Of a DNA stretch of 64,000 nt, positions 33,977 to 41,983 are shown one piece after another. Below the pieces are notes generated by a model. It ran no database searches. It had not been told where the DNA came from and saw only the letters and a list, made by a program, of their open reading frames with translations. The DNA lies in contig CAVPUV010000039.1 in assembly GCA_963708905.1 (NCBI GenBank), positions 1-64,000 on the forward strand, read 5' to 3'. The translations under genes were made by a program, and so were the position numbers. The stretch's first letter is position 1. Every line of letters starts with the position of its first letter. Origin of the DNA: SHZL01 sp963708905 (GTDB lineage: Bacteria; Pseudomonadota; Gammaproteobacteria; Xanthomonadales; SZUA-36).

Positions 33977-35398
33977 ATGAACCAGACCGCCACCTCGTCC
34001 GTTTTTGACCCCGCTTACAGCACCGCTGAAGCCGAACCCAAAGCCGCACCCAAAGCCGCACATTATGCCGACGATGAGGAACGTCAGCAGCACCGGCAGC
34101 ATATCGAACACCTGGAAGATCAGATCACCGAACTGGCGGCACACATCCATGCTGCCACCTATCGCCTGCTGGTGCTGATCCGCGAATACGATGCCTGCGA
34201 CGGCTGGAGTGCGCCCGGTTTGCGCTCCTGCGCCCACTGGCTGAACTGGAAATGCGGTATTGACCTGGGCGCGGCGCGCGAAAAGGTGCGCGTGGCACAT
34301 GCGCTGAAAGAATTACCCCGGATCAGCGCGATGTTCCGCAAAGGGCGGGTGAGTTATTCCAAGGTCCGCGCCATGACGCGGGTGGCGACGCGCAAGAACG
34401 AGCGCTATTTGCTGATGATCGCGCGTTATGGCACCGCGCATCACGTGGAGCGCGTGGTACGCAATTATCGCAAGGTCAAACGCAGCGAGGCACTGGCGTT
34501 GGAAAACACCCGTCATATGCAGCGCGAGCTGAGCTGGTATGTCGATGATGAAGGTTACTGGGTGTTACGAGGCCGCTTTACTCCGGAACAGGGCGCGTTG
34601 ATACAGAACGCTCTGGAACAGGCCATGGAGGAAGATTTTCAGGAGCAGAAAAACGTTGCCGCGGAAATTTCCCGTAACCAATGGGGAGAAGAAATACCGC
34701 CCAGATCCGAACCCATTGCTTTCCGCCGTGCCGATGCGCTGGCACGCGTGGCACAGGCTTATGGCGCTGCCCAGGAAAACACCTGTAGTGGGGGTGACCG
34801 TTTCCTGGTGCATGTGCATACCGATGTGGAAACCCTGAAAAGTGATGGAACAGGTGCACAGGCCGAACTCGAAAACTTTGGCCACGTTGCCGCGGAAACG
34901 TCGCGGCGTTTGGCCTGTGATGCCGGTGTGGTGCACTGGCTGGATGATGCAGAGGGACAACCCTTGAGCGTGGGCCGCAAAACCCGCAGCATTCCCCCGG
35001 CCATCCGCCGTGCCTTGCAACGGCGCGATGGCGGATGCCGCTTTCCTGGTTGTACCTGTTCGCGCTTTGTCGATGCCCACCACATCCGCCATTGGGCCGA
35101 TGGCGGCGAGACCTCGCTGGAGAACCTGGCATTGCTGTGCCGTCGGCATCACCGGCTGGTGCATGAAGGAGGTTTTGCCATCCGTACATCAGCGCACGGC
35201 GCCATCGAATTCACCAACCCGGCTGGTGCGGTGATTCCGACCGGCCCGGACACCCGTTGCCGCGGAAACGTTATTTCCCTGTTCACCGCGCACGCGCAAT
35301 CCGGTATCCACATCACACCCACAACCTCTCACAGCCAGTGGCTGGGCGAGAAAATGGATGATGAACTGGCAGTTCTGGGGATGTTGCAGCTGGAATAG
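33977..35398 (+). CDS. DUF222 / 13E12-family HNH endonuclease
   Basis: 473 residues. An N-terminal DUF222 region contains helical HWLNWKCGIDLGAAREKVRVA and RKGRVSYSKVRAMTRVA, typical of the family. The C-terminal HNH nuclease reads RDGGCRFPGCTCSRFVDAHH, then WADGGETSLENLALLCRRHH, with the metal and Cys ligands present. Members are usually multi-copy and are suspected selfish or recombination-linked nucleases. The 14-mer CGTTGCCGCGGAAA occurs three times inside the gene (near 34654, 34884, 35256), the third in another reading frame. It lies next to mrr and hicAB in a small accessory patch. Confidence 0.9.
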   Translation: MNQTATSSVFDPAYSTAEAEPKAAPKAAHYADDEERQQHRQHIEHLEDQITELAAHIHAATYRLLVLIREYDACDGWSAPGLRSCAHWLNWKCGIDLGAAREKVRVAHALKELPRISAMFRKGRVSYSKVRAMTRVATRKNERYLLMIARYGTAHHVERVVRNYRKVKRSEALALENTRHMQRELSWYVDDEGYWVLRGRFTPEQGALIQNALEQAMEEDFQEQKNVAAEISRNQWGEEIPPRSEPIAFRRADALARVAQAYGAAQENTCSGGDRFLVHVHTDVETLKSDGTGAQAELENFGHVAAETSRRLACDAGVVHWLDDAEGQPLSVGRKTRSIPPAIRRALQRRDGGCRFPGCTCSRFVDAHHIRHWADGGETSLENLALLCRRHHRLVHEGGFAIRTSAHGAIEFTNPAGAVIPTGPDTRCRGNVISLFTAHAQSGIHITPTTSHSQWLGEKMDDELAVLGMLQLE

Positions 35399-35403
35399 GC
35401 AGC

Positions 35404-35424
35404 ATGGTACCACTGTGGTACCAT
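35404..35424. promoter_or_regulatory. Perfect palindromic operator in front of hicAB
   Basis: ATGGTACCAC, one spacer base, then its exact complement GTGGTACCAT. The element ends 6 bp before the hicA ATG at 35431 and starts 5 bp after the HNH stop. Its position and symmetry fit binding by the ribbon-helix-helix domain at the HicB C-terminus, the usual autoregulation in HicAB systems. Confidence 0.75.
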
Positions 35425-35430
35425 TTATGG

Positions 35431-35634
35431 ATGCCGCCCAGGATAAGGGATCTGATAAGCGAACTGGTGTCTGTGGGCTTCCGGAACAGAGGCGGGAAGG
35501 GTAGTCATCGCAATTTCAGACATCCCAAAGGGGTAAATATTGTTATCAGTGGTAAACCCGGGGACGATGCAAAGCACTATCAGATCAGAGAGGTGAAAAG
35601 GGCAATTGAGCTGGTATCCGATGAAGAAGCGTAA
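35431..35634 (+). CDS. hicA: HicA-family mRNA interferase toxin
   Basis: 67 residues, the small double-stranded-RNA-binding-like HicA fold. The core GGKGSHRNFRHPKG contains the conserved catalytic His in GSHRNF, and the end HYQIREVKRAIELV is family-typical. The toxin cleaves mRNA and halts translation until neutralised by HicB. The ATG at 35431 is used; an in-frame ATG at 35404 falls inside the operator palindrome. The gene overlaps the antitoxin gene by 14 bp, so the two are coupled. Confidence 0.87.
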   Translation: MPPRIRDLISELVSVGFRNRGGKGSHRNFRHPKGVNIVISGKPGDDAKHYQIREVKRAIELVSDEEA

Positions 35635-35959
35635 TCAGTTCTTGAAAGTCGTTGAATGGTCGGAAGAGGACCAATGTTTTATTGGCCGTATTCCCGGTCT
35701 CGCTTTGGGTGGGGTCCATGGCAAGAATGAGAAGAAAGTCTACGAACAACTCTGTGACCTGGTCGATGAATGGATAAAAATCTACCAGGAAGACGGCATG
35801 CCGATGCCGCCCGCGACTGCGGGAAAGCACTATTCCGGGAAATTCAATCTACGAGTCGGTGAAGAGCTGCATGAACGGCTCACCATTGAGTCGATGAAAG
35901 TCAGTGAAAGCCTCAATAGCTACTGCGTGAAAGTGCTCAAAGATCAGGTGGGATGGTAA
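35621..35959 (+). CDS. hicB: HicB-family antitoxin with ribbon-helix-helix C-terminus
   Basis: 112 residues, start at ATG 35621 inside the hicA tail (MKKRNQFLKVVEWS). The N-terminal partly degraded RNase-H-like fold (VVEWSEEDQCFIGRIPGLAL) covers the toxin. The C-terminal GKFNLRVGEELHERLTIES and ESLNSYCVKVL form an Arc/MetJ-type ribbon-helix-helix DNA-binding domain. It should repress its own operon through the palindrome upstream of hicA. Confidence 0.87.
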   Translation: MKKRNQFLKVVEWSEEDQCFIGRIPGLALGGVHGKNEKKVYEQLCDLVDEWIKIYQEDGMPMPPATAGKHYSGKFNLRVGEELHERLTIESMKVSESLNSYCVKVLKDQVGW

Positions 35960-36072
35960 GACATCGCCATATTGGGGTGAAGTAGTGCGCGGTCTGAGGC
36001 CTGCCTCGGCGACTGCGGCCCCTCATTCGGGATACAATCTGAATTTCGCACCCCGCAAAAAAGGAAATTGAC

Positions 36073-36627
36073 ATGATCAAACATACATTGGGAACACGGT
36101 TCACTGCATTCGTTACTTGCCTGGCAATGCTGACGGCATTGGCGCTGGCCGGCTGCGCCGCGGCTCCATCCAACAACGTGCGCATCACCGATGCGCGGGC
36201 TTCGCTGGTGCGCTTCGTCGATCGCGACCCCGGCTTGCAGGCCTGGGTGGATAATGCGTATGGCTACGCGGTATTTCCCAGCGTGGGCAAGGGTGGTTTC
36301 TGGGTTGGCGGTTCCTACGGCCACGGCATCGTATTCGAACTCGGCGAGCCGATCGGAAGCACGCGCATCATCCAGGGCACGTTGGGCGCCCAGATCGGCG
36401 CGCAGAGCTTCGCCCAGGTCATTTTTTTCGAGGACGAGGTCGCATTGCGCAACTTCCAGCGCGGCAATTTTGAGTTATCCGCCCAGGCCACGGCAGTCGT
36501 GGTGACGGCGGGTGCCGCCGCCACTACCAGTTATGATGGCGGTGTGGCCGCGTTTATCATGGCCAAGGGCGGACTGATGGTAGAGGCCTCGGTCGGAGGG
36601 CAGAAATTCACCTACGAGGCGCTTTGA
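36073..36627 (+). CDS. SYLF (Ysc84-type) domain lipoprotein
   Basis: 184 residues. The lipobox LALAGC gives lipidation at Cys28. The SYLF domain follows: GYAVFPSVGKGGFWVGGSYG, SFAQVIFFEDEVALRNF and MVEASVGGQKFTYEA, with the FPSVGKGG motif highly conserved. Bacterial SYLF proteins are lipid-binding but poorly understood. AAGGA before the ATG is a good ribosome site. It is a single gene between hicB and a permease, with no shared transcription evident. Confidence 0.87.
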   Translation: MIKHTLGTRFTAFVTCLAMLTALALAGCAAAPSNNVRITDARASLVRFVDRDPGLQAWVDNAYGYAVFPSVGKGGFWVGGSYGHGIVFELGEPIGSTRIIQGTLGAQIGAQSFAQVIFFEDEVALRNFQRGNFELSAQATAVVVTAGAAATTSYDGGVAAFIMAKGGLMVEASVGGQKFTYEAL

Positions 36628-36705
36628 CCTCCATCCGTCAAACGGTTGCCGGAGAAATAATGCAAGCCGTCCGACGAGGTTGAAAATGCCCGTCGGCCGT
36701 CGATT

Positions 36706-37905
36706 GTGGGCGGCATCGCCATTATCGCCGGCACCGCCATTGGCGCTGGCATGTTCTCGCTTCCGGTTGTTTCCGCCGGCATGGGTTTTTTCTGGTCGTT
36801 GCTGTGCCTGTTGCTGACCTGGTTTTGCATGTTGCACGCGGGGTTGTTCATTCTGGAAACAAACCTGAATTTCCCGCCCGGTTCGAGCTTCGACACCTTC
36901 ATAGGCCAGACGCTAGGCCCGCTCTGGAACCTGCTGAACAATCTCACGCTGGTCTTTGTGCTGTATATCCTTTGTTACGCCTTCATCAGTGGCGGCGGTT
37001 CAATCGTTGCGCAAACACTGCAGGCAGCACTTGGCCTGGAACTTTCTTCGATGATTTCGGGTTTGCTTTTTTCCTCGCTCATCGCCCTGGTCGTGTGGTT
37101 GGGGACCGCCGTGGTGAGCCGCATCACAGCCATCATCATTGGCGGCATGGTGATCAGCTTCGCACTGTCCATCGCGCAGTTGGTCTCAGGGATAAAACCC
37201 GCATTGCTGCTGGATGTGCAGCCGAATTATCTGGTTTATTCTTTTGCCGCTCTGCCGGTTTATCTGACCTCTTTCGGTTTTCACGGCATCGTTCCAAGTC
37301 TGGTGAAGTTTTATGGCAAGGATCCCGCAAGGATCGGAAAGTGTCTGCTTTACGGGACTTTGTTATCGCTGATCGCATACACGGTTTGGCAAGCGATTAC
37401 ACTGGGTCAGATACCGCGGGAAGAGTTCAGACCCATCATCGCCCAAGGCGGCAATATCGGCCCCATGGTTGCCGCCATCAGCAGTCATCATAAGAGCGGG
37501 ATGGTGCTGGTGCTGCTGAATACCTTTGCCAATCTTGCCGTCATCTCGTCGTTTCTCGGTGGCGCCCTCGGTTTGTTTGACTACACCGCCGATAAATTCA
37601 ACTTCAGGGATGATCGCTTCGGACGCCTGCAATCCACTGCCGTCACCTTTCTCCCGCCGACCATTGCCAGCATGTTTTTCCCCAACGGGTTTATCTTCGC
37701 CATCGGCTTTGCCGGCCTGTTTTCAACCGCCTTTACCATCTTTATCCCGGCCATGGCGGCACAAGTCAGCCGCAGAAAGCTCGGAAATCCTTTGTTCCGG
37801 GTATGGGGTGGCAATGGCCTGATCTACTTCATGTTCGCTTACGGCGCACTGATCGCGATATGTCATCTGCTGGCGTCAGCGGGATGGCTGCCGGTGTTCG
37901 GATGA
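36706..37905 (+). CDS. Aromatic amino-acid permease (TyrP/Mtr family)
   Basis: 399 residues with eleven hydrophobic segments. The N-terminal IIAGTAIGAGMFSLPVVSAG is the HAAAP-family signature (unwound helix 1), and GFHGIVPSLVKFYGKDP is a family-typical loop. It imports tyrosine or tryptophan with protons. The start is problematic: the GTG at 36706 trims the usual few leading residues, and the only upstream ATG (36686) is in another frame. The frame is open back to a TAA at 36658, so a non-standard start or a frameshift is possible. It converges on epmA with 7 bp between stops. Confidence 0.85.
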   Translation: MGGIAIIAGTAIGAGMFSLPVVSAGMGFFWSLLCLLLTWFCMLHAGLFILETNLNFPPGSSFDTFIGQTLGPLWNLLNNLTLVFVLYILCYAFISGGGSIVAQTLQAALGLELSSMISGLLFSSLIALVVWLGTAVVSRITAIIIGGMVISFALSIAQLVSGIKPALLLDVQPNYLVYSFAALPVYLTSFGFHGIVPSLVKFYGKDPARIGKCLLYGTLLSLIAYTVWQAITLGQIPREEFRPIIAQGGNIGPMVAAISSHHKSGMVLVLLNTFANLAVISSFLGGALGLFDYTADKFNFRDDRFGRLQSTAVTFLPPTIASMFFPNGFIFAIGFAGLFSTAFTIFIPAMAAQVSRRKLGNPLFRVWGGNGLIYFMFAYGALIAICHLLASAGWLPVFG

Positions 37906-37912
37906 TGCTCCT

Positions 37913-38878
37913 TCAGGCCCGGTTTTGAGGAAAAGCCAGCACGGCATCGATGGCGTCCAGGTCCACGAGCCGCATCAGCAGACGATCCACGCCCAAAGCC
38001 ACGCCGGCACATTCCGGCAGGCCGTGTCGCAGGGCTTCGATCAGACGGTAATCGATGGCTACGGCTTCCTCGCCACGAATGCTGCGCAGGCGGTTATCCC
38101 TCTCAAATCTTTGCAATTGTTCCGTGGCATCGGCCAACTCCTGGTAACCATTGGCCAGCTCTGCCTGGCCCAGATAAACCTCGAATCGCTCCGCCACGGC
38201 CGGTGCGTCATTACGAATGCGGGCGAGGGCTGCCTGCTCGGGCGGAAAATCAAATACCACCGTGATGGATTCGATATCCAGTGCCGGCTGGATGATGTGC
38301 GTGAGCATCAGATCCTGCCATTGGTGCTGGTCCAGCGGACCCGCATGTATGTTTCGTTCCTGCGCGTGCATGGCCCATTCCGACTCATCGGCCGCAAATG
38401 GGTCAAGCCCGGTGTGCTGCAAAAACAGGTCACGGTAGCTGTGGCGTTCCACTTTCCATGAATCAAATCTTCCGCCGGCGCAGTGCTTGACCAGTGCAAT
38501 GACTTCATCGGCCAGCTGCAGGTAATTCCATCCCCGGTGATACCACTCCAGCAGGGTGAATTCCGGGTTGTGCCAGGATCCGGATTCACCGGCGCGGAAT
38601 ACCCGTCCCATTTCGTAGATATCGGTCAGCCCCGCGGCCAGCAGTCTTTTCATCGGATATTCCGGTGAAGTACGCAGAAATCGCGGCGGCGAAGAGTCGG
38701 TGCGCATGCCGGCAATATTGGGATCGGTATTGCCGGCCAGGGACAGGATCGCCGTTTCCACTTCCAGCACCTTGCGGGCGGCAAAGAAGGAGCGGATATC
38801 CGCCAGCAGTTGCGCCCGGGCCTCAAGCGCCAGGCGTGAAGCTGCAGGCCGCCATTCAGTAGTATCAGGCTGGTGCAT
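37913..38878 (-). CDS. epmA: EpmA, elongation factor P lysine lysyltransferase (GenX/PoxA)
   Basis: 321 residues, a catalytic-domain-only class II lysyl-tRNA synthetase paralogue. Motifs include LRTSPEYPMKRLLAAGLTDI, GRVFRAGESGSWHNPEFTLL and EWYH, and C-terminal GLPECAGVALGVDRLLMRL (motif 3). There is no anticodon-binding domain, as expected for EpmA. It attaches beta-lysine to EF-P to help ribosomes through polyproline. The start overlaps the ppx end by 14 bp, so it is the last gene of the porin-ppx-epmA block. Confidence 0.95.
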   Translation of the reverse strand: MHQPDTTEWRPAASRLALEARAQLLADIRSFFAARKVLEVETAILSLAGNTDPNIAGMRTDSSPPRFLRTSPEYPMKRLLAAGLTDIYEMGRVFRAGESGSWHNPEFTLLEWYHRGWNYLQLADEVIALVKHCAGGRFDSWKVERHSYRDLFLQHTGLDPFAADESEWAMHAQERNIHAGPLDQHQWQDLMLTHIIQPALDIESITVVFDFPPEQAALARIRNDAPAVAERFEVYLGQAELANGYQELADATEQLQRFERDNRLRSIRGEEAVAIDYRLIEALRHGLPECAGVALGVDRLLMRLVDLDAIDAVLAFPQNRA

Positions 38879-40388
38879 CAGAGCCGCCCTGTTCAGCGAT
38901 GCTGAGCTGCAATCCCATCAGGCGCAATTGCTGCATTTCCAGGTGCAGGTCAGCCAGGGTGAGCGGGTGTGTTTGCAGCCACTCCGCCGGGAAAACAACG
39001 CTGATCTCATGGTCTGCCGCGTTCAGCCTGAACGCGGGAATGGCCAGGTCATCCCGCGAGCGGCACAGGATGCAGGCAAAGCGCAAACAAAAAAGGGTGA
39101 AACGCAATGGCTCGTGCATCCGGTTTGGCAGCGGGCGGGCAAAGTCCCGTGGAATCACACGCCGGTGATGTCGCACCAGCGCCGCCAGGAACTGCTGTTC
39201 CTGCAGAGTAAACCCTGCCATGTCGGAATGTTGCACCAGGTAGCCGGAATGCTCCTGGTAGTGGCTGTGGGCTATGCTCAGGCCTGCTTCATGAAGATCA
39301 GCGGCCCAATGGAGCAATTGCCGGTGAGCGGGTTTGAGAAAGGCGGCATCCTGGATCTGGTGGAAGGCGTCCAGTGCTATTTTGCGCACCCGCTCCACCT
39401 GTACCCGGTCCACGCCATGGCGGGCTTTAAACGCTTGAATGGTATTTTCCCGTGGGTCACGATTCTCGATGCGACCCAGAAGATCATGCAATACGCCTTC
39501 GCGCAAAGCGTAAGGAGAAGTCTTGAGGTTTTCCAGCTCAAACACACTGAAACAGGCGCTGAGTATGGCAAGGCCGCCGACCAGCACTTGCTGCCGGTCC
39601 TCTGCCAGGCCCGGTAGCTGTACGTCTTCTATGGTTTTGAAGCTCAGGAGTTTGTCCCGCAGACGGGTGATCGCGGCCGCATCGATGTCTTTTTCCACCC
39701 AGCCCATCTGGCGGCATATCCCGGCAACAGCCAGCACGGTTCCAGAAGCGCCAATGACGGTCTGCCAACCGGCTGCAAGATACTGCGTGCGCAACTCCTG
39801 CAGATCGGCCAGCACACAGTCGAGCGCCCTGGACCAGCGTTTTTCCGTGAGCCGGCCATCGGCGAAAAACCTCCGTGTGAGTGAAACACAACCGTGCTGC
39901 ACGCTTTCCATTTCGATGGGTTCCAGGCCTTCGCCAACCACGACCTCGGTACTGCCGCCGCCGATATCGATCACCAGCCTGCGTTCCTCGTGGCCCGATA
40001 CACCTTGCGACACACCCAGATAAATCAGGCGTGCCTCCTCCCGGCCGCCGATGATGTCAATGCTGCAGGAAAGACCGGTTTCGGCCACCAGCAGAAACGC
40101 ATTGGCGTTTTTCAGCCGGCGGAATGTCTGCGTCCCGACGGCCCGCATATTGTCGCTGGGGATGCCACGCAAGCGCTGGCCGAAACGCGCCAGGCAAGCC
40201 AGCGCTCTGCGCTGGGTGTCCTGATCGAGCTTACCCTCCCGGTCCAGACCGCCGCCCAGGCACACTACCTCCCGGATGCGGTCAATGACCCGCAACTCGC
40301 CATATTCCCGGCGCGCCACCAGCAGATGAAAACTGTTGCTGCCGAGGTCAATGGCAGCGTAGGTATCGGAACGCTCAGGCGCTGTCAT
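38865..40388 (-). CDS. ppx: Exopolyphosphatase (Ppx/GppA family)
   Basis: 507 residues. The ASKHA-fold domain has AAIDLGSNSFHLLVAR (phosphate 1), VIDIGGGSTEVVVGEG and GASGTVLAV, with the later HD-like helical domain (LLHWAADLHEAG) typical of full-length Ppx. It releases phosphate from polyphosphate chains. The upstream porin stops 33 bp before it and no terminator intervenes, so it is likely co-transcribed from the Pho box at 41821. Ppx versus GppA cannot be fully separated by eye; length and context favour Ppx. Confidence 0.93.
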   Translation of the reverse strand: MTAPERSDTYAAIDLGSNSFHLLVARREYGELRVIDRIREVVCLGGGLDREGKLDQDTQRRALACLARFGQRLRGIPSDNMRAVGTQTFRRLKNANAFLLVAETGLSCSIDIIGGREEARLIYLGVSQGVSGHEERRLVIDIGGGSTEVVVGEGLEPIEMESVQHGCVSLTRRFFADGRLTEKRWSRALDCVLADLQELRTQYLAAGWQTVIGASGTVLAVAGICRQMGWVEKDIDAAAITRLRDKLLSFKTIEDVQLPGLAEDRQQVLVGGLAILSACFSVFELENLKTSPYALREGVLHDLLGRIENRDPRENTIQAFKARHGVDRVQVERVRKIALDAFHQIQDAAFLKPAHRQLLHWAADLHEAGLSIAHSHYQEHSGYLVQHSDMAGFTLQEQQFLAALVRHHRRVIPRDFARPLPNRMHEPLRFTLFCLRFACILCRSRDDLAIPAFRLNAADHEISVVFPAEWLQTHPLTLADLHLEMQQLRLMGLQLSIAEQGGSDAPA

Positions 40389-40421
40389 GCCCGCAATTCT
40401 AGTACTAGGCCAGCTCCCTGA

Positions 40422-41705
40422 CTATTTGAACTTGAAGTTCAGGTCGAGCTGTAGGCGGTTGAAATCCTGTGGATTGCCGGATGCCAGATCGATCTTGTTG
40501 AGGAAATAAGTGGCCTGGAAATTCCAGTTGTCGTGGAAGGCATAGGTGGCGCCGAAAATCGAACCCTTGGCATCCGTGCCGCCGTCGCCAAAATCAGAAT
40601 CGGCCAGCAGACCCAGCACCGCATCCGCCTCCAGCTTCCGGTAGGCATAGGAAAGGTCCCAGGTCCCGCGGGACTTTGCCTTGCCGTATTTGAGCCCCAG
40701 GGTGTAGCCCTTGTTGTCATCATCCGCATCCTGATTTTCAACATAATTGCCGAAGACTCTACCCGGGCGTCCGAATGCATCGAAGGCAAGTTCGGCAAAT
40801 GCCTCTACTTCCTGGTAATCGAACAGATAGGTCTGGCCGGCCGCATCAAAGCTGTTGCTGGCAAAGTCCCCGTTACTGAAAAAAGCTCGTTTGCCCGCCG
40901 TATCGAACTGGTAATAGCCGGCACCGGCAGTCACTGAGGCGTGGTCGCCCAGCGGCAATTTCACACCTGCCTGAAAGCCGTAGGAAAATTCCTTTTGTTG
41001 TTTGTTGCTGTCGCTTTCCAGCCAGGTGCCGAGACCGACCGCGAAAAATGTACCGTTGTTGTACAGCAGGGATGCTCCCTCGGGTCTCCAGTCAGCATCC
41101 CAAAGCAGGCCAGTGTCGCCTGCGCGATATAATTGGTTATTGAATTTGCCACCCACCAGCAAGGCATTGGTCAACCCCGACCATTGGACATAGGCCAGAT
41201 CCAGATTGATTTGTTTGCTGGATCCACCGCCACCCAGTGTCTGGTTGGTGGAAACGGGATCATCGTTGCCGCTGGCGAGGCCGAATCCAAGCTGCAAATC
41301 ATCGGCCACGTCCGCTTCCAGCAGGAAACGCGAGCGTATGCGGTTGCGATTGCGATCGATGCTGGCGTCGAAGTTTTCATAGCGATAGCGAAAATCACCT
41401 GACCAGCGCATGCGTTCGGTCCAGGCAACGGCGGTCATTTTCTCATCCACCCGGGTGGCAATGGCCTGGTCGATTTTCTCATCGAGTACGCGCTCGTCGA
41501 GTATGCGCTCATCGGGCGCAGTGCTCGAGGTGGACGCCGGGGCGGCCTGCACGGTCTGCCTGGAATTCTCCAGTTGATCGAGCCGTTGCGACAACAGGCG
41601 GATCTGTTCGCGTAAAGCCTGTACTTCTTCATCACTGACCTCTGCCTGCAAGACAGGGGAGGATACGACCAGTATCAACCCGAACAGGACCATGTAATTT
41701 TTCAT
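40422..41705 (-). CDS. Phosphate-regulated outer-membrane porin (putative porin family)
   Basis: 427 residues with a signal peptide (to LQAEVS), a coiled-coil trimerisation stretch (~25-50, EVQALREQIRLLSQRLDQLE) and a barrel from ~95 (MRWSGDFRYRYENFD) ending LQLDLNFKFK. The layout matches short coiled-coil-anchored porins of the putative porin family. It differs from the OprO/P-like porin at 9699. The gene is directly downstream of a good Pho box and next to pstS, implying a role in phosphate or polyphosphate passage under starvation (inference). ppx and epmA follow. Confidence 0.85.
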   Translation of the reverse strand: MKNYMVLFGLILVVSSPVLQAEVSDEEVQALREQIRLLSQRLDQLENSRQTVQAAPASTSSTAPDERILDERVLDEKIDQAIATRVDEKMTAVAWTERMRWSGDFRYRYENFDASIDRNRNRIRSRFLLEADVADDLQLGFGLASGNDDPVSTNQTLGGGGSSKQINLDLAYVQWSGLTNALLVGGKFNNQLYRAGDTGLLWDADWRPEGASLLYNNGTFFAVGLGTWLESDSNKQQKEFSYGFQAGVKLPLGDHASVTAGAGYYQFDTAGKRAFFSNGDFASNSFDAAGQTYLFDYQEVEAFAELAFDAFGRPGRVFGNYVENQDADDDNKGYTLGLKYGKAKSRGTWDLSYAYRKLEADAVLGLLADSDFGDGGTDAKGSIFGATYAFHDNWNFQATYFLNKIDLASGNPQDFNRLQLDLNFKFK

Positions 41706-41820
41706 TGTTCAATCTCCAACAAGGTGGATTTTTGTGGCAGATCGCAGATCGTATGTGCCTGTGATCGACCGACAGTTTTCTTTTGCCAGCGCTAAAACCG
41801 GGGTAGTTTATTGCGATTGT

Positions 41821-41838
41821 GTGACAGTTATGTGACGG
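41821..41838 (-). promoter_or_regulatory. Pho box upstream of the porin-ppx-epmA block
   Basis: On the minus strand CCGTCACATAACTGTCAC: two 7-mers 11 bp apart. It is 116 bp before the porin start and after the pstS terminator, so it serves the porin block independently of pstS. Confidence 0.82.
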
Positions 41839-41927
41839 CAGTACTACGATATTGAAATGTAGCATTGGATTTGTGACAGAGTGAAACAGAGCAGCAGAAT
41901 GTGCCTTGGAGCTTCATGGTCGAAAGC

Positions 41928-41952
41928 AAAAAAAGCCCGGCATAAACCGGGC
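41928..41952 (-). terminator. Intrinsic terminator of pstS
   Basis: Read on the minus strand: GCCCGG, six-base loop, CCGGGC, then a run of seven T. It lies about 30 bp after the pstS stop and separates pstS from the porin promoter. Confidence 0.88.
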
Positions 41953-41983
41953 CAGTGTCGAGCGAGATTAAATACTTCCCGCG

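Noticed and set aside
33977..35398. Diversity-generating retroelement based on internal repeats
   Set aside because: No reverse transcriptase, no template/variable repeat pair and no adenine-biased differences.
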